DNA from: Candidatus Zixiibacteriota bacterium
GTDB lineage: Bacteria > Zixibacteria > MSB-5A5 > GN15 > FEB-12
Assembly (NCBI GenBank): GCA_016213305.1
Contig: JACRAV010000120.1
Coordinates: 1-16,089 of the forward strand
Direction of reading: 5' to 3'
Length of the DNA stretch: 16,089 nt
Positions 1 to 8,383 of the stretch are shown piece after piece. The number at the start of each line of letters is the position of its first letter. The first letter of the stretch is position 1. The position numbers were made by a program, and so were the translations under genes. The notes under the pieces were generated by a model that was not told where the DNA came from, did not search any database, and saw nothing but the letters and a program-made list of their open reading frames with translations.

Positions 1-52
1 CGCCGACCCGACAAGTCAAGCGGTTTTTTCCCTCCGTGTGTTCGACTCGTAT

Positions 53-865
53 TTAGAGACTGAAAAGCGGAGCAGATTGTGCAATCAAATCTCGCCTGTC
101 CAAAGGCGATTTTTCGACCAGCAACGCACGGGCGGCGATCCAATCACGTGCCGACGACGACAGCGGAAACTCATCAGCTTTCACACCGAACCGGTCGCCG
201 ATAGTCGCACCAAAGACGCTTGCCGCCTGCTTAAGTTCCGTTATGGCAATCGCTTTCGAAGGGGTACGGCGATTGGCACTGTCCATTTTAAGGGCCGCAT
301 GCGGAGCCACACCGTGGAGCTTTATCGAGCCGTGTTGAAGCGCCGCCCCTCCCCAGTCGCGGCGGGCGGACGCCACCAGTTTGGACCGGCCGTTGGCCAG
401 TTCGTAACGAGCGTGTGAATCAAAACAGGCGGCTTTGTGAAAATAGGCCGGGCGCGAATTTTGAGTGTCGGACACTTTGACCCAATCGGCGGTCACGCCA
501 AGCCGGGTCAGAAACTGCGACAGCATCAGCGCGATCGCCTTTGACGTCTCCCCGCTCGACCCCCTCAGGGCCGGACAAGGAGGGGTGTCGGTATTGAAGG
601 CAATAGCATACGTGAGTTCCGACAGGTCGTGATAAACTGCCCGACCACCGGTCACTCTCCTGATCACCGGCGTGTCGCCGACCGCCTCATGATCAAGAGC
701 GGTCTCGCACCGCTGGTTATGCCCGAAGGTTATGCTCCCCACCCCCCACGTGTAGAGCCGGGCAATCAACGTCCCCGGATGGCCGGCCACCACACTCAGC
801 ATCCATTCATCGAAAGCCATATTGAAATACGGCGGGGTTCCGTGGTGGACGAACAGGCGGCACAT
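53..865 (-). CDS. lipM: LipM-like octanoyltransferase (lipoate-protein ligase A fold)
   Basis: Probably transfers octanoyl from acyl carrier protein to lipoyl domains (GcvH/E2), the first step of lipoate synthesis in the cytoplasm. Seen, numbered from the ATG at 865 (270 aa): an NMAFDEWM start motif, TGGRAVYHD with ELTYAI at about 72-88, ACFDS with YEL around Cys147, a conserved lysine in KLVASA at 162, then LQHGSI. The GGRAV variant and the CFDS cysteine are hallmarks of the LipM/LipL branch rather than of ATP-dependent LplA, and the length is close to that of known LipM (about 278 aa). ATG 865 is chosen because an upstream TTG at 919 would translate through an intrinsic terminator hairpin, and because family members start just before the NMAxDE motif. 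There is only a weak Shine-Dalgarno (GTGGGT). Alternative: a lipoate ligase. The fold is near certain; the exact activity is less so. Confidence 0.82.
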   Translation of the reverse strand: MCRLFVHHGTPPYFNMAFDEWMLSVVAGHPGTLIARLYTWGVGSITFGHNQRCETALDHEAVGDTPVIRRVTGGRAVYHDLSELTYAIAFNTDTPPCPALRGSSGETSKAIALMLSQFLTRLGVTADWVKVSDTQNSRPAYFHKAACFDSHARYELANGRSKLVASARRDWGGAALQHGSIKLHGVAPHAALKMDSANRRTPSKAIAITELKQAASVFGATIGDRFGVKADEFPLSSSARDWIAARALLVEKSPLDRRDLIAQSAPLFSL

Positions 866-874
866 GGTACCCAC

Positions 875-897
875 AAAAAAGGCGCCCGAGGGGCGCC
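875..897 (-). terminator. Rho-independent terminator after the sigma-54 activator gene
   Basis: On the minus strand GGCGCCC, loop CTC, GGGCGCC form a perfect 7-bp GC stem followed directly by six T. It lies 24 bases after the activator stop codon. The T tract ends only 9 bases before the lipM ATG, so lipM needs readthrough, antitermination or a promoter inside the end of the activator gene. Confidence 0.85.
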
Positions 898-921
898 TGG
901 CAAGTCGGCACAGCGACAAAG

Positions 922-3861
922 TTAGTTCGGCAGGTCCAGATGATTCAGATCAATGCTGTACTGCTTGATCTTCAGGCGGAGGGTCGATTCCGGAATGTTC
1001 AGCGCGGCGGCGGCATGTTTCTTGATCCCGCCCTTGTCGCGAAGCGCCCGGATAATAAAGTTGCGTTCATGCATCGCCAGAAAATCATACAGGGAGTAGG
1101 CGTCGTTGAACAACATGTCGCCGTTGACCGGCACGGCGGCGGTCGAAACGCCGGAGGCCTCGGGGTGATACTGGCTGAGAATCTTGCCGGAGAGAACGTC
1201 GGCCTCGATCTGGTCCTTATCGCCGGCCAGCAGGATCGCCTTCTTGATTTCATTTTCCAACTCGCGGACATTCCCCGGCCATTCGTAGGATACCAGCGCT
1301 TTGAGCGCCTCGGACGACAACCGCTTGTTGCTTCCTTCAAGGAAGTGCGCCGCCAAAAGCGGGATATCGTCTTTGCGTTCCCGCACCGACGGCAGATGGA
1401 ACGTCAGCGCCGATAAACGGTAGTACAGGTCCTGTCGGAACAAACCGGCCGCCATCTGGGTCTTGAGGTCCTTGTTAGTGGCCGAAATGATTCGAACATC
1501 CACCTTGCGCGGCACCGATTCACCCAGCCGCACTAGTTCTTTGGCTTCAAGCACCCGGAGAATCTTGGCCTGAATGCTAAGCGGCATGTCGGCGATTTCA
1601 TCGAGGAAGAAGGTCCCGCCGTCGGCTTCTTCGAACAGGCCCGGTTTGTCGCGATCCGCGCCGGTGTAGGCGCCCCGCCGGTAACCGAACAACTCGGATT
1701 CCAGGAGGGTCTCCGGAAGAGCCGCACAGTTCACGGAAATGAACCGCTTGTCGCGCCGGACGGAGTTGTAGTGGATCGCGCGGGCCAGCAAATCCTTGCC
1801 GCTACCCGTCTCACCATCGATGGTCACCGAAATATTGGAATCAACCACCTGGCGCACCTGCGCAAGCATTTCGAGCATCTGCGAATTGCGGGTCACGAAA
1901 TTGGGGAAAGCCGCCTCTTTGAGAAGCTGGGCCTTGAGCCGCCGATTGTCTTCGAGCAGTTTCTGTTTTTGCATTTCGGCGGATTTGAAGGCCACGATGT
2001 CGGAGAATCCGACGGCGAAATTCAGTTCGTCCTGGCCGAACGGATTGAGCATGTTGTCGGTCGCCAGCTTGTCCAGATACAGAAAACACTGCGTCTGGTC
2101 GCTCTGACGGAAGGGGATGACGATGACGCTGGCTATGATCTCCGGTGAATCGGCGAACAACTCGCGGATATAAGGATCTTTGCGGCAATCCAGTCGTAGC
2201 GTGGGCCGGGCAACTGAAATCTCGGCGCCCAAAAGCCGCCGGAAAGCGTCGCCGAATCGCCGGCTCTGGGCCGGCGACAGAGTGCAGGACGAAATCAACG
2301 GCCGTTCTTCGGTGTCCTGAACATACATGATGGCGCGGTGGGCGCCGGTGCGACGCACCAGAACCGAAAGAACCTCCTCCAGTTGTCCCGACTGAAGATC
2401 CCTGATCTCCGACTGGGAGAGGAGATGACCGAAAACCTTGAATTGATTGTCCTCCGAAATCGAGAGCGCAACTGCCTGCTCGGACAAGGACGCCAGGAAT
2501 TGATGCACATTGCGCAGTTGCACGGTGTCACCGGTTGCCTGGAAAGTTTTTTCGGCCCTACTGAGCTTTTTGAATCCTCGTGACAGATCGCCGCGCTGGC
2601 ACGAGAATATTCCCGCGTGAAAATCGGCGACCGCCACCCAGAAATCGAGCTTCAACCTGCGGAACAGCCGGGCGGCTTCGTCGAACGCGGCGCGAATCTT
2701 GTCGTGTTCATCCGAGCCGGACTTCATTTTCACGTCGGCCATCGTCACCAGCGCCCGGGCCAGGTCGTAGGGATCACCGACTTCCCGGAACAGCTCGATC
2801 GCCTGGCGATTGTATTCCAGGGCGTCACCATAAGCCGACTGGGCCGCAAAAACCTCGGCCACCACGCGGCGGGCATGAGCGACCTCCGCCTTTTCTCCCA
2901 GCGTAAGAGCGACTTCAAGCGCGATCTGGGCATATTTCTGAGCTTCATCGAGCCGGTCCATTGCCAGCTCCACCTCGGCCAGTCGCCGCGCCGCCTGGGA
3001 AACCAAACTGGAATTGGGGGCCAGCAATCGGCCCTGGTGATACGCCTCGGCCAGAATGGTCTTGGCCTTGAAGAAGTCGCCTCGTTCACAGGCAAGTTCA
3101 CCCGCATATTCGGCCGCGATGATTTTTTCGCGCTTCAGACCCAGCTTTTCGATCAGGGCCGCGGCCTCCGCGAAACGGCGCTCCGCCTGAGAAAACTCCC
3201 GGCGGCGAAGACTCAAATATCCGAGAGACAGCAGATCAACCGCCACCGAATTGTCGAGACGCTGACTGCGATTATAATCCAACGCCGACGTGAGATCGCT
3301 CTCCGCCTGCACCCAATGGCCGTTCAGGATTCGAATCCGTCCCAGGTTGCCCGTCAACAGCGCCAGCTTGCGGGGATTATCGGCGGCCAGACCGATGGCG
3401 TCGAGTACGAACGCCTCCGCGGCGTCGAAATTGGAGTGAATGAAGGCGACACGGGCCAGTTCGTTGAATGCATCGATCTGACCCTGCTGGTCGGAAGCCC
3501 GGCGATACGAGGCCAGGGATTCGTACGCCTTCAGTTCCGCGTTCTTCAGATCGCCGAGCGCCGAATAGGCCCGCGAAAGGACCAGCATGGTTCGCGCATA
3601 TCGAACATGAAGGGAGTAGTCGGCCAACAGATGGGCGGCCTGAAGGCCGCAGTCGAGCGCTTTGCGATACTCTCCGCCTTCCAGGTGGCAGTCGGCCGAC
3701 AGCGAGAGATACATCCCGCGGTCCGGACCTTCGGAGGCGATATCCTTCTCCTCTATGACCGCCAGGTCGCGACGAGCCAGATCGAACTTCTTCTGCCGAA
3801 TCAGCTCATCGACCGCCAACAGCCGGTCATCGCCAACGAGTCTGTGTGAGGGGCTAAACAT
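922..3861 (-). CDS. TPR-GAF sigma-54-dependent transcriptional activator
   Basis: Enhancer-binding activator that would use ATP to open promoters held by sigma-54 RNA polymerase. Seen (979 aa from ATG 3861): a long alpha-helical N-terminus of TPR-like repeats (about 10-460), a GAF-like region (about 490-625), a short coiled linker, then the AAA+ domain. That domain has Walker A GETGSGKD (683-690), the sigma-54 contact loop GAYTGA (730-735), Walker B FFLDE (751-755), the sensor region ATNKDL and an FRQDLYYRL arginine-finger segment. A Fis-type helix-turn-helix lies at about 934-967. There is no receiver domain, so input probably comes from protein contacts (TPR) and a small ligand or redox signal (GAF). 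ATG 3861 is preferred over TTG 3870, which has no Shine-Dalgarno; ATG has a weak GGCGAG. It starts 62 bases after the small secreted-protein gene, probably cotranscribed. Target genes are not visible. Confidence 0.93.
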   Translation of the reverse strand: MFSPSHRLVGDDRLLAVDELIRQKKFDLARRDLAVIEEKDIASEGPDRGMYLSLSADCHLEGGEYRKALDCGLQAAHLLADYSLHVRYARTMLVLSRAYSALGDLKNAELKAYESLASYRRASDQQGQIDAFNELARVAFIHSNFDAAEAFVLDAIGLAADNPRKLALLTGNLGRIRILNGHWVQAESDLTSALDYNRSQRLDNSVAVDLLSLGYLSLRRREFSQAERRFAEAAALIEKLGLKREKIIAAEYAGELACERGDFFKAKTILAEAYHQGRLLAPNSSLVSQAARRLAEVELAMDRLDEAQKYAQIALEVALTLGEKAEVAHARRVVAEVFAAQSAYGDALEYNRQAIELFREVGDPYDLARALVTMADVKMKSGSDEHDKIRAAFDEAARLFRRLKLDFWVAVADFHAGIFSCQRGDLSRGFKKLSRAEKTFQATGDTVQLRNVHQFLASLSEQAVALSISEDNQFKVFGHLLSQSEIRDLQSGQLEEVLSVLVRRTGAHRAIMYVQDTEERPLISSCTLSPAQSRRFGDAFRRLLGAEISVARPTLRLDCRKDPYIRELFADSPEIIASVIVIPFRQSDQTQCFLYLDKLATDNMLNPFGQDELNFAVGFSDIVAFKSAEMQKQKLLEDNRRLKAQLLKEAAFPNFVTRNSQMLEMLAQVRQVVDSNISVTIDGETGSGKDLLARAIHYNSVRRDKRFISVNCAALPETLLESELFGYRRGAYTGADRDKPGLFEEADGGTFFLDEIADMPLSIQAKILRVLEAKELVRLGESVPRKVDVRIISATNKDLKTQMAAGLFRQDLYYRLSALTFHLPSVRERKDDIPLLAAHFLEGSNKRLSSEALKALVSYEWPGNVRELENEIKKAILLAGDKDQIEADVLSGKILSQYHPEASGVSTAAVPVNGDMLFNDAYSLYDFLAMHERNFIIRALRDKGGIKKHAAAALNIPESTLRLKIKQYSIDLNHLDLPN

Positions 3862-3923
3862 TCTCGCCAATCTATTAGTCTTGTTCGTTTACATCCCGTG
3901 CGCTCACCACGTCGTGCCGCACT

Positions 3924-4253
3924 CTACCACCTGTTCGTTTGCATACTGTGACTTCTCGCCGGGTGATAATTCCGCTGTGCATATGCCCAGGCCACCTTAA
4001 ACAGCAACCTGTTCACCCAGTCAACACTCGCCGACCCACCGGAAACGGCCGTCGTCGTGGATCCACCGCCGGGCCGTGCCGTGCCGACAACAACCCGCAC
4101 GGTGTCTTCAACCGGGGGTGGCGCAACCACGGAATCCGGATGCTGATCCGAATCCCACGGGTGTTCACCCGAGAATACTGCAGTAGACAAAACGCAGGTG
4201 AAAAGCACCGCGAGCAACAGCAGGAATGCTGACGCTCTGACTCTGCTTGTCAT
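3924..4253 (-). CDS. Small secreted protein of unknown function
   Basis: 109 aa, not recognised. Seen: a basic start (MTSRVRASAF), a hydrophobic core of about 17 residues (LLLLAVLFTCVLSTAVF) and a likely signal-peptidase site near VFSG-E. The mature part is low in complexity: Asp/His/Pro-rich, then a Gly/Ser/Thr-rich stretch (GGGSTTTAVSGGSASV), then a short segment DWVNRLLFKVAWAYAQ that may be an amphipathic helix. LFTC is a poor lipobox, so a soluble exported protein is more likely than a lipoprotein. ATG 4253 is fixed by GGAGGT seven bases upstream; the earlier GTG at 4268 lies upstream of that Shine-Dalgarno. It has its own promoter-like sequence and sits just upstream of the TPR-GAF activator gene, so it may share its regulation. 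Real coding is likely because of the Shine-Dalgarno plus signal peptide, but no function can be assigned. Confidence 0.65.
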   Translation of the reverse strand: MTSRVRASAFLLLLAVLFTCVLSTAVFSGEHPWDSDQHPDSVVAPPPVEDTVRVVVGTARPGGGSTTTAVSGGSASVDWVNRLLFKVAWAYAQRNYHPARSHSMQTNRW

Positions 4254-4260
4254 GTGCCTG

Positions 4261-4266
4261 ACCTCC
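4261..4266 (-). promoter_or_regulatory. Ribosome binding site that fixes the start of the secreted protein
   Basis: GGAGGT on the minus strand, with a seven-base gap to ATG 4253. It excludes the in-frame GTG at 4268 as the start. Confidence 0.75.
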
Positions 4267-4349
4267 ACGTAATATCCGTAAATCTTCGATTATGATTACA
4301 CGCCGCTCCTGAATTGGCAACTTTATGCGGCGCATACTTTGCTGTAGGT

Positions 4350-4378
4350 ATAATGAAAAGAGAGTATTCCCTTGTCAA
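4350..4378 (-). promoter_or_regulatory. Sigma-70-like promoter for the secreted protein and sigma-54 activator genes
   Basis: Minus strand: TTGACA (4378-4373), a 17-base spacer, then CATTAT (4355-4350, 4 of 6 consensus). Transcription would start near 4343, leaving a 5' leader of about 90 bases before ATG 4253. The -35 is perfect and the -10 mediocre. Confidence 0.5.
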
Positions 4379-4393
4379 GCAAAATGTTACTTG

Positions 4394-4410
4394 GCGCAAT
4401 AATTGCGCCG
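4394..4410 (-). terminator. Hairpin after corC, possible weak terminator
   Basis: GGCGCAA and TTGCGCC pair perfectly (7 bp, three-base loop), 16 bases after the corC stop. The minus-strand tail (AAGTAACATTTT) is only loosely T-rich, so termination may be partial and some readthrough into the next genes is possible. Confidence 0.45.
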
Positions 4411-4426
4411 CCCCTATTCTTCCCCC

Positions 4427-5707
4427 TTATGGCCGGACCGGCGGCGCGGACAGGCGTACCCGCACGCTCACGATGCGCTGGCCGCTTAACCGAAGTATCT
4501 CAAACTCCAGCGCATGCCAGACCACCCTAGCCCCCTGTTTGGGAACCGAGCCGACCAGATCGTAGATCAACCCTCCAACCGTGTCATAGTCGGCGTGATC
4601 GTACTCCAAGCCGGTTTCTTCCAACAACTTGTCGAGTATCATGCCGCCATCGACCACATACTCTCGCGGACCGGTCGATACCATGTCGGCCGCCTCCACG
4701 TCATGCTCGTCCTGAATATCCCCAACGATCTCTTCGAGGATATCCTCCAGCGTGATCAGGCCCGCCACCCCGCCATATTCGTCGATAACGATCGCGATAT
4801 GGCGTTTGGTCCCCTTGAACTCCTTGAGCAGGTCGCCAATGACCTTCGATTCGGGGACAAAATGAGGCGGGCGAAGGTAGGTATCGATGACAAACTCCTC
4901 CCCCGGCTGAGGCATGTTATTGAATATGTCTTTGACGTACAGAAGTCCAATTATCTTGTCAATCGTCCCTTCATATATAGGGTAGCGGGAATGCCCGTCG
5001 CGTTTCACCAGTTCGCGTATTGCCGCAAATCCGGTACCCTTCTCTATGGCGACCATGTCAATCCGAGGAACCATGATTTCCCTCACCGTGGTCTGATCGA
5101 GCCGAAATATCTGCCCGATCATTTCCTTTTCTTCCTCTTCAACCAGCGTTTCGCCGATTCCGGCATGATCGGCCAGGGTCTCGATAGCCCTTTCGACGAT
5201 TTCTTCTTTATCATCCTCGGAAACCTGCCGGGTCACCGATGTCCGGGCCAGGGAGCGTCGATAGAGATGAACCAGCGGCGAAAAAAGTATATAAATGAAT
5301 ACAATCAGCCACAACGAGCCGAGCATGCTTGGACCGATGGCGGTTCGCGAGGACCGGCGCGGCAGATATTCGACCACCACGACATAGAGCAACCAGACCA
5401 GGAGCAGACTGCCGACATACAGGAGCCGGCGCTGACTTCCCAGAACCTCCACTCCCCGCTCAACCATGAAGAACGTCACCGCGGAAATCATCACGAGCGC
5501 AAACGACTTGTACACCGCGGCGATCTGGACAAACAGCCGGGGATCATCGATCAGTTTCAGGAACAACTCCCGCCGGCGCCGCGAGAGATTCGGGAAGAGA
5601 TTTTCGACCTCTTCGGGGTCGATATACATCGCCAGAGAATACAGCGACACGATATAGGCGGAAATGTACCCGCCCGCAATCACCAGAATGGACAATAGTT
5701 CCAGCAT
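4427..5707 (-). CDS. CNNM/CBS-domain membrane protein of the CorC/HlyC family
   Basis: Integral inner-membrane protein of the CorB/CorC (CNNM) family, linked in characterised members to magnesium/cobalt transport or resistance. Seen (426 aa): hydrophobic segments at about 3-28, 62-82, 94-113 and 128-148 forming a divergent DUF21-like N-terminus. An acidic linker follows, then a CBS pair (about 205-330) with IMVPRIDM, SRYPIYEG, GLLYVKDIF and VIDEYGGVAGLITLEDILEEIVGDI, and a CorC_HlyC C-terminal domain (about 345-420) with YDTVGGLIYDLVG. ATG 5707 lies four bases after the ybeY stop, indicating translational coupling and membership of the aspS-phoH-pgpH-ybeY operon. A corC-type gene beside ybeY and phoH is a widespread arrangement. 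The transport substrate cannot be read from the sequence. Confidence 0.9.
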   Translation of the reverse strand: MLELLSILVIAGGYISAYIVSLYSLAMYIDPEEVENLFPNLSRRRRELFLKLIDDPRLFVQIAAVYKSFALVMISAVTFFMVERGVEVLGSQRRLLYVGSLLLVWLLYVVVVEYLPRRSSRTAIGPSMLGSLWLIVFIYILFSPLVHLYRRSLARTSVTRQVSEDDKEEIVERAIETLADHAGIGETLVEEEEKEMIGQIFRLDQTTVREIMVPRIDMVAIEKGTGFAAIRELVKRDGHSRYPIYEGTIDKIIGLLYVKDIFNNMPQPGEEFVIDTYLRPPHFVPESKVIGDLLKEFKGTKRHIAIVIDEYGGVAGLITLEDILEEIVGDIQDEHDVEAADMVSTGPREYVVDGGMILDKLLEETGLEYDHADYDTVGGLIYDLVGSVPKQGARVVWHALEFEILRLSGQRIVSVRVRLSAPPVRP

Positions 5708-5711
5708 ACTC

Positions 5712-6137
5712 TTAAACCCGACTCAACAGTCGGTCCTCTTTTTGGCGCATCACCCGGGCATCCTCGCGCCGGATGTGATCGTACCCGAACAGGTGAAGCA
5801 ATCCGTGGCAAAACAACCGCAGATACTCATCGACCAGTTCCATGCCCATCTCCTTCGCCTGCCGCCGGGCGGTGGAGCAGGAGATGTATATTTCGCCGAA
5901 GACCGCTTGCGGCGATGTCGGCGGATCGACCGAAAAACTCAGCACGTCGGTGGCCTTGTCCTTCTTCCGGTGCTCCCGATTCAGCTTGCGGATCAGACGG
6001 TCGCCGGTGAACACCAGATTCACCACGCCGCTCGATCCCGGCCCGGATTCCTCCTCGACCGCCAGATCAAAGATGGCGTTGATCCGTTTAAGCGGAAGCC
6101 GCGTTTTTGCCTCGCGGAAAACCGATAGTCGTAGCAT
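5712..6137 (-). CDS. ybeY: Endoribonuclease YbeY (rRNA maturation factor)
   Basis: Metal-dependent single-strand RNase involved in 16S rRNA 3'-end maturation and 70S ribosome quality control. Seen (141 aa): the family signature HGLLHLFGYDH with the three zinc-binding histidines at 111, 115 and 121, a conserved DVLSFS segment and GEIYIS before it. The length is normal for the family. The start is ATG 6137, whose A overlaps the last base of the upstream pgpH stop (TGATG), with GGTGG just before it. A longer in-frame version from 6248 would overlap the end of pgpH by over 100 bases and adds no conserved residues. The position between the HD-domain gene and the corC-like gene, downstream of phoH, is the classical context. 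Confidence 0.95.
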   Translation of the reverse strand: MLRLSVFREAKTRLPLKRINAIFDLAVEEESGPGSSGVVNLVFTGDRLIRKLNREHRKKDKATDVLSFSVDPPTSPQAVFGEIYISCSTARRQAKEMGMELVDEYLRLFCHGLLHLFGYDHIRREDARVMRQKEDRLLSRV

Positions 6138-8365
6138 CACACCACCGCGTCCCTTTTGGGATAGTGGATGCGCTGATGAAACGCCGCAATCACCACATGC
6201 GCAAACGCCTCCTTGATCCGGGCCAGGTCGCGAAGCGTCAGCGGGCACTCATCCAGTTCACCCGACTGAAACCGTTCGTTGATGATCCGTTGAATCAGGG
6301 CGTCGATCCGTGCCGGCTTGGGATCATCGAGCGTGCGGCTGGCCGCTTCGATAGCATCTGCCAGCATGACAATGCCGGTCTCGCGGGTCTGCGGCTTCGG
6401 GCCGGGGTAGCGGAATTTTTCTATCACGCTCGGATCCGCCCCCTGCTGAACCGCCCGATTGTAGAAATACGACATTACCAGCGTCCCGTGGTGCTCCTCG
6501 ATGAAGTTGAGGACATCATCCGGAATATCGGCCTCTTCTCCCAGCTGGCGCCCTTTCTTGACGTGCGATGACAGCACCATGGCCGACATCGACGGCGTCA
6601 GCGATTCGTGGCGCGACTTTACCCCCAGCTGATTTTCGACGAAATATTCCGGTATCTCGATCTTGCCTATGTCGTGGTAATACGAGCCGACCCGAGCCAA
6701 CAGCGAATTGGCGCCAATCGCCTTGGCCGCCGTTTCCGAAAGATTGCCCACCTGAATGACATGGTGGTAAGTGCCGGGGGCTTCCATCGCCAGCCGCTTG
6801 AGAATCGGGTGGTTGAGGTCCGACAGTTCCAACAGCGTGATATCGGTCGTGATGCTGAACATCGACTCGATCACCGGCAGAAACCCGATCGTCAGGAGCA
6901 CTCCCAGCGTACCGGCCGCCACGCCATAAATCACTTCGCTCAAAAGGTCTTCGCTCGGATCGGTGCGGAGCGTCTCCACGGTGATGACGTATGCGATATA
7001 CGTCAGCACCACCGAAAACATGATCCGGTAGAAATGCCCCCGCCGGCGAACGCCTCTGGAAGAAATGCAGGCCACCGTGCCGATCACCATGGTCATCAGG
7101 GCCAAAGAAAAATCGAACCGGTGGGTGACCCCCAGCATCAGCGCCAGAACGACCGTGGCAAACAGCCCCACTTCAGTGTCGAACAAGACGGTGATCATGA
7201 CCGGCAGAATGGCCACCGGATAGACATAAATTGAGGACAGTCTAAGCAGATCGGCCACATACATCATGAACAACTGGAGACCGAGAATGGTGAGAATCGC
7301 CAGCAGTTTCGGATTGGACCGGAATATCTCACGGCGGAAATGATACAGGAAGATATACATCACACCCAGCACCGCCAGCACCAGCAGGATGCGGGCGACC
7401 ATCGGCAGGACCCCCAGCCACCAGCTCTGCTGATACGCCATCTGTCGCTGGAGACGGGTCATGGCATCCAGAACCGCCGTCTCTCTCTTTCCCACGCGGT
7501 GATGGGCAGGCACAATCGTGTCGCCGGCATTGACCGTCTCAAGGATTTGCGACACATGAGCCAGTTCTTCCGCCACCTGCCGGTTGTACGCAACCATGTT
7601 GAGGTGCAAATTGGGCTGGATGAAACTCCGCCCCAGATGATAGTAATATTCGACATTCACGCCGTCGGTGGCCGCGTAATGGTTGAGCGCCGTGAGCAAT
7701 CGCGCATAGGCCAGCGCCAGATCCAGAAGACGCCCCCGCCCGACAATCGTCTCCCGCTCGCCGCGCCTCACTATCACGGCGCGCGCCTGCGACTCCGGCA
7801 GGTCATCGATGGAATTCAGCACTCCGACGGCGTAGATGTCCTCGGAGAAAATCTTCTTCAGGGTGGTCTGCACCTTTCTCAGATCGGTGCTCGTGAGCAG
7901 AGAATTCTCGATCACCACCCTGCTCAGGGTGGCGAAGCGGGACATCAGCGAATCCGCCGCTTCCGCCGGTCGGGCGGTGACGCGCAGGGATTCGGCCACG
8001 GCCACGAACCGGTCCAGACTCTGCAGGGCGGCGGATGTCACGGCGGTGTCCTCGTCCAGCACCAGCGGCACGCTGGTCCGAACCTGCTCGCGTTCGGCTG
8101 CCACGTCCCGCGCCGATTTGTACACGGTGATATCAAAAGGCGCGATAATGTCTTCGCCGGCGATCGCGCCGAGACGCGGCAGATCGATCGGCGCGTCCTG
8201 AAACCGCCCCGGATAGAGCACACTGATGAGGGACGCGGTCACGATCAACAGCAGGTAGCGGATCGCCACCGACCGGCGCGTCTGCTCCATGATCTGACGG
8301 CTCCCCGTCTGGACCTTGAGAAGCTTCTTGATCCGCCGCTTCAGTTTGAGAAGAATGGTGTACAT
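6137..8365 (-). CDS. pgpH: 7TM-7TMR-HD family phosphohydrolase (PgpH-like)
   Basis: Membrane HD-domain phosphohydrolase; the characterised homologue PgpH hydrolyses the second messenger c-di-AMP. Seen (742 aa): a cytoplasmic basic N-terminus, one membrane helix at about 35-51, a large extracytoplasmic 7TMR-HDED-type domain (about 55-310), then a block of hydrophobic helices from about 315 to 500. A cytoplasmic HD domain follows with HH at 534-535, HD at 564-565 (SYYHDIGK), EHHG at 624-627 and a late aspartate in LADAIEAASR at about 670. All metal ligands expected of the family appear present. The start is ATG 8365 with GCGGGGC upstream, 18 bases after the phoH stop; the gene overlaps ybeY by one base. 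In this setting it would tie c-di-AMP level (osmotic or wall homeostasis) to expression of ribosome-maturation genes; that link is inference. Confidence 0.92.
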   Translation of the reverse strand: MYTILLKLKRRIKKLLKVQTGSRQIMEQTRRSVAIRYLLLIVTASLISVLYPGRFQDAPIDLPRLGAIAGEDIIAPFDITVYKSARDVAAEREQVRTSVPLVLDEDTAVTSAALQSLDRFVAVAESLRVTARPAEAADSLMSRFATLSRVVIENSLLTSTDLRKVQTTLKKIFSEDIYAVGVLNSIDDLPESQARAVIVRRGERETIVGRGRLLDLALAYARLLTALNHYAATDGVNVEYYYHLGRSFIQPNLHLNMVAYNRQVAEELAHVSQILETVNAGDTIVPAHHRVGKRETAVLDAMTRLQRQMAYQQSWWLGVLPMVARILLVLAVLGVMYIFLYHFRREIFRSNPKLLAILTILGLQLFMMYVADLLRLSSIYVYPVAILPVMITVLFDTEVGLFATVVLALMLGVTHRFDFSLALMTMVIGTVACISSRGVRRRGHFYRIMFSVVLTYIAYVITVETLRTDPSEDLLSEVIYGVAAGTLGVLLTIGFLPVIESMFSITTDITLLELSDLNHPILKRLAMEAPGTYHHVIQVGNLSETAAKAIGANSLLARVGSYYHDIGKIEIPEYFVENQLGVKSRHESLTPSMSAMVLSSHVKKGRQLGEEADIPDDVLNFIEEHHGTLVMSYFYNRAVQQGADPSVIEKFRYPGPKPQTRETGIVMLADAIEAASRTLDDPKPARIDALIQRIINERFQSGELDECPLTLRDLARIKEAFAHVVIAAFHQRIHYPKRDAVV

Positions 8366-8383
8366 GCGATTGCCCCGCGTTCG

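Noticed and set aside
1..52. GGAGGG-A6 on the minus strand past the lipM stop, as the ribosome binding site of a next gene
   Set aside because: No ATG or GTG at suitable spacing before the window ends; cannot be judged.
866..919. 18-residue N-terminal extension of LipM from TTG 919
   Set aside because: Would translate the intrinsic terminator hairpin and has no conserved residues; ATG 865 fits the family start.
2617..3849. 410-codon open frame on the plus strand
   Set aside because: Antisense to the well-supported TPR-GAF activator gene; no motif or signal in its translation, as expected for a shadow frame in GC-rich DNA.
4514..5698. 394-codon open frame on the plus strand
   Set aside because: Exactly opposite the corC-like gene; His/Asp/Arg-rich translation without family features.
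6138..6248. 37-residue N-terminal extension of YbeY
   Set aside because: Lies inside the pgpH coding region in another frame; the ATG at 6137 fits both the family and the coupled start.
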